Assembly (NCBI RefSeq): GCF_009807035.1
Contig: NZ_WUBI01000001.1
Coordinates: 2,976,001-3,040,000, forward strand
Direction: 5' to 3'
DNA length: 64,000 nucleotides
Source: Paenibacillus dendrobii
GTDB taxonomy: Bacteria; Bacillota; Bacilli; Paenibacillales; Paenibacillaceae
In this document: positions 60,528 to 64,000 of the stretch, piece by piece
How positions within the stretch are numbered: position 1 is the stretch's first letter
Layout of the letters: every line of letters begins with the position of its first letter
Notes under the pieces: model-generated
Seen by the model: only the letters and a program-made list of their open reading frames with translations
The model's database searches: none
What the model was told of the DNA's origin: nothing
Position numbers and translations under genes: made by a program

Positions 60528-61388
60528 TTAGTGGGGATCTGAAGCCTTAGGATTCTCTTCCCCGCCGGGATCTTCGGTCTGCCGGCTCGATATACCCGGA
60601 ATGCTGTTTTCTTTACTTTGTCCGTTCTGTCCATTTTGCCCGGACTGCGGCTGCGTAGAGGCTGCATTGTCGGTAATACCCGGCAGCGCAATGTTCGGAG
60701 CGTTTACCCCGCTGTTTCCTACAGGCTGCCCCTGACTATTGTAATAATACATCGGCACATCGCCGACCACCATCAGATAGGAAACCGGAATTTCCGTGTC
60801 GATCACCTCGGGTTCCATATCAAACGGCACCACGACGGCTACCTCGACGGTCACATGGATAAATACCTCGACCAGCACCATATTGATGCCAGCATCTTTT
60901 TCCCTCGTATTGAGTTCGACCTTTACAGCTCCCTGCGGCTCAATCCGGATTGGCACGTTCGGACCGAAGGAGGCAAGGATCGGGCTGCCCAGCGCCTGAC
61001 CAAGCGGTATGCTTTCGGAGAGCATATGCTTGTTCTGGAGCGTCGTCTGCACGACCTTGAACGTATCGGAAGTAATCTTCATATGCTCCGCATAATTCAA
61101 CATAAATCCGGACACCTTGCCGGAAGAATCCATTTTCCAATCGATCAGCTGTTCCGCGTTTTCCCCCTGCGTTACCTGTGATGCGATAGCTTCATTGATC
61201 GCATCCGTACCGATCTGTTTCATGCGGATTTTAGCCAGATGCATGATCGGAGGTTTCATATGATTTTCCACGTAGGCAAAAAACTGCAGGAGAAGAATCA
61301 GGAACACGAGCATGCCGATCAGCCAAACCTTTCGCCTGCTTCTCGGTTTGCTCACGCCTCTGCTGCGCCATCTTGCTCTTCTTTTCAT
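60528..61388 (-). CDS. yunB: Sporulation protein YunB
   Basis: 286 residues, ATG after GGGAGGG. A basic N-terminus and one transmembrane helix (KVWLIGMLVFLILLLQFFAY) precede an outer domain with MKQIGTDAINEAIASQV, LGQALGSPILASFGPNVPI and VIDTEIPVSYLMVVGDVP, typical of YunB. It is a mother-cell protein of unknown mechanism in B. subtilis. The C-terminal 70 residues are Gln/Asn/Ser/Pro-rich and variable in appearance. Confidence 0.92.
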   Translation of the reverse strand: MKRRARWRSRGVSKPRSRRKVWLIGMLVFLILLLQFFAYVENHMKPPIMHLAKIRMKQIGTDAINEAIASQVTQGENAEQLIDWKMDSSGKVSGFMLNYAEHMKITSDTFKVVQTTLQNKHMLSESIPLGQALGSPILASFGPNVPIRIEPQGAVKVELNTREKDAGINMVLVEVFIHVTVEVAVVVPFDMEPEVIDTEIPVSYLMVVGDVPMYYYNSQGQPVGNSGVNAPNIALPGITDNAASTQPQSGQNGQNGQSKENSIPGISSRQTEDPGGEENPKASDPH

Positions 61389-61634
61389 GTCTGCCGATCC
61401 CTCCCTTGGAAGAAGAGGTGCTTACCTTACCAGCATATGTCCATGTCCCCCAAAAAAGACGAGCAAAGCCTGTATCGCATAAAAACGAGAAGGCTGCACA
61501 GGGATTAACCTCATCTTCCTTTGATATAATGACAAAAGGATCGTTTTCACTAAAAGAAATTTTCGACTGGCCGTATCTTTCTGGCCATTGCCAAACGTTT
61601 AATATATAGAGGCCTCTCAAGGAGAGTGATTAAC

Positions 61635-62315
61635 ATGTTAATCCATAAAGAAATTGAAGAAATGTATCCGAAACTGAAGTATTTCTGCCTGAACGTGACC
61701 GGAAATCCTTGGGACGCCGAGGATTTGGCACATGATTCGATGCTTAAAGCTATGAAATTTTGCCAAAAGGACTCATCGGGCAAACGGCAGGCCAGCTTTC
61801 CCCTGCTCGCGACGATCGCCCGCAATCACTGGATCGATCAGCTTCGCAAAAAGAGCCGGGAAACACTCGGCCAAATCATCGAAGTGCCGTCTCAAGAAAA
61901 ATCGATTGAACAAGTGATGAGCGGACTCGATACACTGATGGAGCGGTTGACGCCGAAACAGCTGCTGGTGTTTGTCCTAAGAGACATTTTCGAATATAGG
62001 CTGTCCGACATTGCGAAACTGCTCGAAATGAACGAGACAGCCGCCAAATCGCTGCTGCACAGGGCACGCCGTAAATTGGATGAGAAAAGGGATGAGATTG
62101 AATCTGAGGAAGTTCCGGCTGCAAGCCAGGAATGGCTGCAAGTCGATGCAGATTGGTTCCAGCGCCAGCTGCTCACCGCCATCCGAATGGAGCAGCCCGA
62201 GCTGCTTACGCGGCTGGCCGTATCTCTGCAAGCGGCCAGCGGGACGCCAAAAGCGCCTGCACGGCTTTCGCGCCGCTGCGGCTCGCCTTCATCCCTCCTT
62301 TTACGCACAGCGTAA
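61635..62315 (+). CDS. Sigma-70 family RNA polymerase sigma factor
   Basis: 226 residues from ATG at 61635 after AAGGAGAG. Region 2: EEMYPKLKYFCLNVTGNPWD and EDLAHDSMLKAMKFC, then LLATIARNHWIDQLRKKSRE. Region 4: LTPKQLLVFVLRDIFEYRL and SDIAKLLEMNETAAKSLLHRA. The C-terminal 55 residues extend beyond an ordinary ECF factor and end in an Arg/Ser-rich stretch. No anti-sigma gene is adjacent; the clpP paralog follows at 32 bases. Confidence 0.9.
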   Translation: MLIHKEIEEMYPKLKYFCLNVTGNPWDAEDLAHDSMLKAMKFCQKDSSGKRQASFPLLATIARNHWIDQLRKKSRETLGQIIEVPSQEKSIEQVMSGLDTLMERLTPKQLLVFVLRDIFEYRLSDIAKLLEMNETAAKSLLHRARRKLDEKRDEIESEEVPAASQEWLQVDADWFQRQLLTAIRMEQPELLTRLAVSLQAASGTPKAPARLSRRCGSPSSLLLRTA

Positions 62316-62347
62316 CCCTTTTGTTGATATGAAAAGGAGGCTTAACC

Positions 62348-62935
62348 ATGAATACAATTCCTTACGTCGTGGAGCAGTCCCGCCTAGGCGAACGCTCCTA
62401 TGATATCTATTCCCGGCTGCTGAAGGACCGGATTATTTTCCTGGGTTCCGAGGTGAATGACCAGGTGGCTAACAGCATCATCGCGCAGCTGCTTTTCCTC
62501 GCCGCGGATGATCCGGAAAAAGAAATTTCGCTGTATATTAATAGTCCGGGAGGCTCCATCACCTCAGGCTTTGCCATTCTGGACACGATGGATTACATCA
62601 AGCCGCAGGTCAGCACGATCTGCATGGGCATGGCAGCCTCCATGGGAGCATTCCTCTTCCTCGGCGGCGCCAAAGGGAAACGTTATGCCTTGCCCAACAG
62701 CGAGTTCATGCTGCATCAGCCGCTGGGAGGCGCCCAGGGGCAGGCCAGCGATATCGACATTTCCGCGCGCCGCATCATGAAGACGCGTGAAAAGGTCAAC
62801 CAATTCATCGCGGATAAAACCGGTCAGCCGCTGGAGAAAATCTATCGCGACGCCGACCGCGATTTCTTCCTGAGCGCCCAGGAAGCGCTGGAATACGGCA
62901 TGGTAGACCGAATCATTACCCAGCCTTTGGTGTAA
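62348..62935 (+). CDS. clpP: ATP-dependent Clp protease proteolytic subunit (ClpP)
   Basis: 195 residues, ATG after AAAGGAGG. Catalytic Ser is in [16 protein letters not shown], His in [14 protein letters not shown] and Asp in [15 protein letters not shown], in standard ClpP spacing. It forms a barrel that degrades proteins fed by ClpX or ClpC. The position directly after a sigma factor gene is unusual for the main housekeeping clpP, so this may be a second copy. Confidence 0.95.
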   Translation: MNTIPYVVEQSRLGERSYDIYSRLLKDRIIFLGSEVNDQVANSIIAQLLFLAADDPEKEISLYINSPGGSITSGFAILDTMDYIKPQVSTICMGMAASMGAFLFLGGAKGKRYALPNSEFMLHQPLGGAQGQASDIDISARRIMKTREKVNQFIADKTGQPLEKIYRDADRDFFLSAQEALEYGMVDRIITQPLV

Positions 62936-62957
62936 AGCCGCTGGCTTCGCAAAGCTA

Positions 62958-62988
62958 AAAAAGCTGTCCGAATAAGGACAGCTTTTTT
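62958..62988. terminator. Bidirectional terminator
   Basis: AAAAAAGCTGTCC pairs with GGACAGCTTTTTT around GAATAA, between clpP and ywiC. Confidence 0.9.
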
Positions 62989-63026
62989 AGGTATTACAGC
63001 AATAACAGAGAGACTAAACGTTTCAT

Positions 63027-63752
63027 TTACAGTAATATCAGGGAAAGAATCAGGAATTGCACAGAGCCGATAATCTCCATGATTCCGACTTTCATCGGCT
63101 TCATCTGCTTGCCCGCGTAGATCACCGTCTTGACGAGCGGATAGAGGAAAGGCAGGCACATCCATGGATGAAGCGTAAACAGAGGTACAACAATCGCAAT
63201 CACATGATAGATAACGGCATAGACGATCCAGTGTTTGTTTTTCCGTTCTCGGAATACGGACTTGACAAAAAATACGGTGCCCATGAAATAGAGGAAATTG
63301 AATAGCAGCACTTCCGCCAGCTCTCTGCCCCAGGTCCCGCCGCCCAGCATGAATGCCGCAGCCCCGCCGGTGCAAAACAGCAGAATGGCGCAAATATCGT
63401 TCAGCAGCGCTCGCTCGGACTTGCGCCGCACATGCCATATATTCACCGTGATCAGCACCGCCAGCACGGGCGCAAACCAGAATAGCCAAGGCTCCTTCAG
63501 CAGCACCGGGATCAGACATAGGAAGGCTATGGCCGCATAACCGGCTCCCCAAGCAAGCCACATGCTCCGTTTGGTCGTCTTTTTCAAGGCTTGCAGCAAC
63601 GGATAAGAAGCCAGGTATAGAAACAGCCAGGCCAGGAACAGGGGGAGATGAAGCAAGACGGGCTGTGACGCCATCATGGCGATAACAAAGGGCATGCTGA
63701 CCATGGCCCAGCCCCCGTGCTCCCTTGGAATGACAACACTTGTTTTTTTCAT
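63027..63752 (-). CDS. ywiC: YwiC-like membrane protein
   Basis: 241 residues, ATG after GAAGGGAG. The start VVIPREHGGWAMVSMPFVI is the YwiC hallmark. About seven to eight transmembrane segments follow. In Bacillus it neighbours anaerobic nitrate genes; here it follows moaA, and molybdenum cofactor is also needed for nitrate reductase. The function is unknown. Confidence 0.92.
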   Translation of the reverse strand: MKKTSVVIPREHGGWAMVSMPFVIAMMASQPVLLHLPLFLAWLFLYLASYPLLQALKKTTKRSMWLAWGAGYAAIAFLCLIPVLLKEPWLFWFAPVLAVLITVNIWHVRRKSERALLNDICAILLFCTGGAAAFMLGGGTWGRELAEVLLFNFLYFMGTVFFVKSVFRERKNKHWIVYAVIYHVIAIVVPLFTLHPWMCLPFLYPLVKTVIYAGKQMKPMKVGIMEIIGSVQFLILSLILL

Positions 63753-63813
63753 AACTTCTTCTCCCTTCCCCCTTGACCGGGCGCTTCACGGTTGCCGTTT
63801 TGCTTAAAATCAT

Positions 63814-64000
63814 TCATCCGCCGATATAGGACATACCGATTTTTTTCCGGCTTGCGGCTGTTTGCTCCGTCCGTTCCTCCGAGTATCTGTCCACTCTCTT
63901 CTCCCACACGCCGCGGATGGCCACGAGCAGCTCCTCATCCGACGCGCCGCTGCGCAGCAGGCTTCGTAGATCAAAGCCCCGGGAGGCGAATAGACAAGTA
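63814..64000 (-). CDS. moaA: GTP 3',8-cyclase MoaA, C-terminal part (cut by window edge)
   Basis: Only the last 62 codons are visible; the gene continues beyond the window. [18 protein letters not shown] and [20 protein letters not shown] lead to the end [10 protein letters not shown], whose terminal Gly-Gly is the MoaA signature needed for catalysis. The first visible Cys belongs to the second Fe-S cluster region. MoaA begins molybdenum cofactor synthesis from GTP. ywiC follows at 61 bases. Confidence 0.85.
   Translation of the reverse strand, partial: TCLFASRGFDLRSLLRSGASDEELLVAIRGVWEKRVDRYSEERTEQTAASRKKIGMSYIGG

Overview
The window looks like a chromosomal segment of a spore-forming Gram-positive bacterium of the Paenibacillus type. 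The signs are mid-range base composition, AGGAGG-type ribosome binding sites, frequent TTG and GTG starts, two alpha/beta-type SASP genes, YlbJ, YunB, a YjcZ-like protein, a SleB-like hydrolase, a tryptophan T-box and CcpA-like cre sites. No rRNA, tRNA, CRISPR array, transposase or integrase was seen.

Layout. 1-9.7 kb: 3'-part of a glycolipid glycosyltransferase, a ferritin-like protein, an MBL-fold hydrolase, a SleB-like hydrolase, ThpR, an ABC exporter, a 2-hydroxyacid dehydrogenase, then a minus-strand run dgt / LLM oxidoreductase / TRM11-like methylase / GNAT. 11.5-13.2 kb: ECF sigma factor with overlapping anti-sigma gene. 13.4-19.1 kb: complete five-gene oligopeptide/dipeptide ABC importer. 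19.6-23.0 kb: glpK-glpD with a cre site over the glpK promoter. 40.0-64.0 kb: housekeeping and sporulation genes, including a CvpA-transglutaminase protein, SCO and CtaB (cytochrome oxidase assembly), TrpS with T-box, PepF-like peptidase, YlbJ, NAD kinase, YutD, LipA, an M23 peptidase, YunB, a sigma factor, a ClpP, YwiC and the 3'-end of moaA.

The standout region is 23.4-39.9 kb. It is a compact, almost entirely minus-strand PBSX-like cluster: ArpU-type activator, tail-completion protein, YqzN/YkzM protein, sheath, tube, tail chaperone with an A AAA AAC slippery site, short tape measure, LysM hub protein, XkdQ/R/S/T/U baseplate proteins, a long tail fibre, XkdW- and XkdX-like proteins, XhlA, holin and glucosaminidase. 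A plus-strand XRE repressor and ImmA-type peptidase close it. Terminase, portal, protease, capsid and integrase genes are all absent. The simplest reading is a domesticated contractile tail particle (R-type tailocin/bacteriocin), not a prophage. A near-consensus LexA box before the tail operon, operator-like repeats before the repressor, and a terminator between tail and lysis genes suggest SOS-linked control with separately gated lysis.

All functional calls come from reading the translations and motifs by eye. No database search was run.
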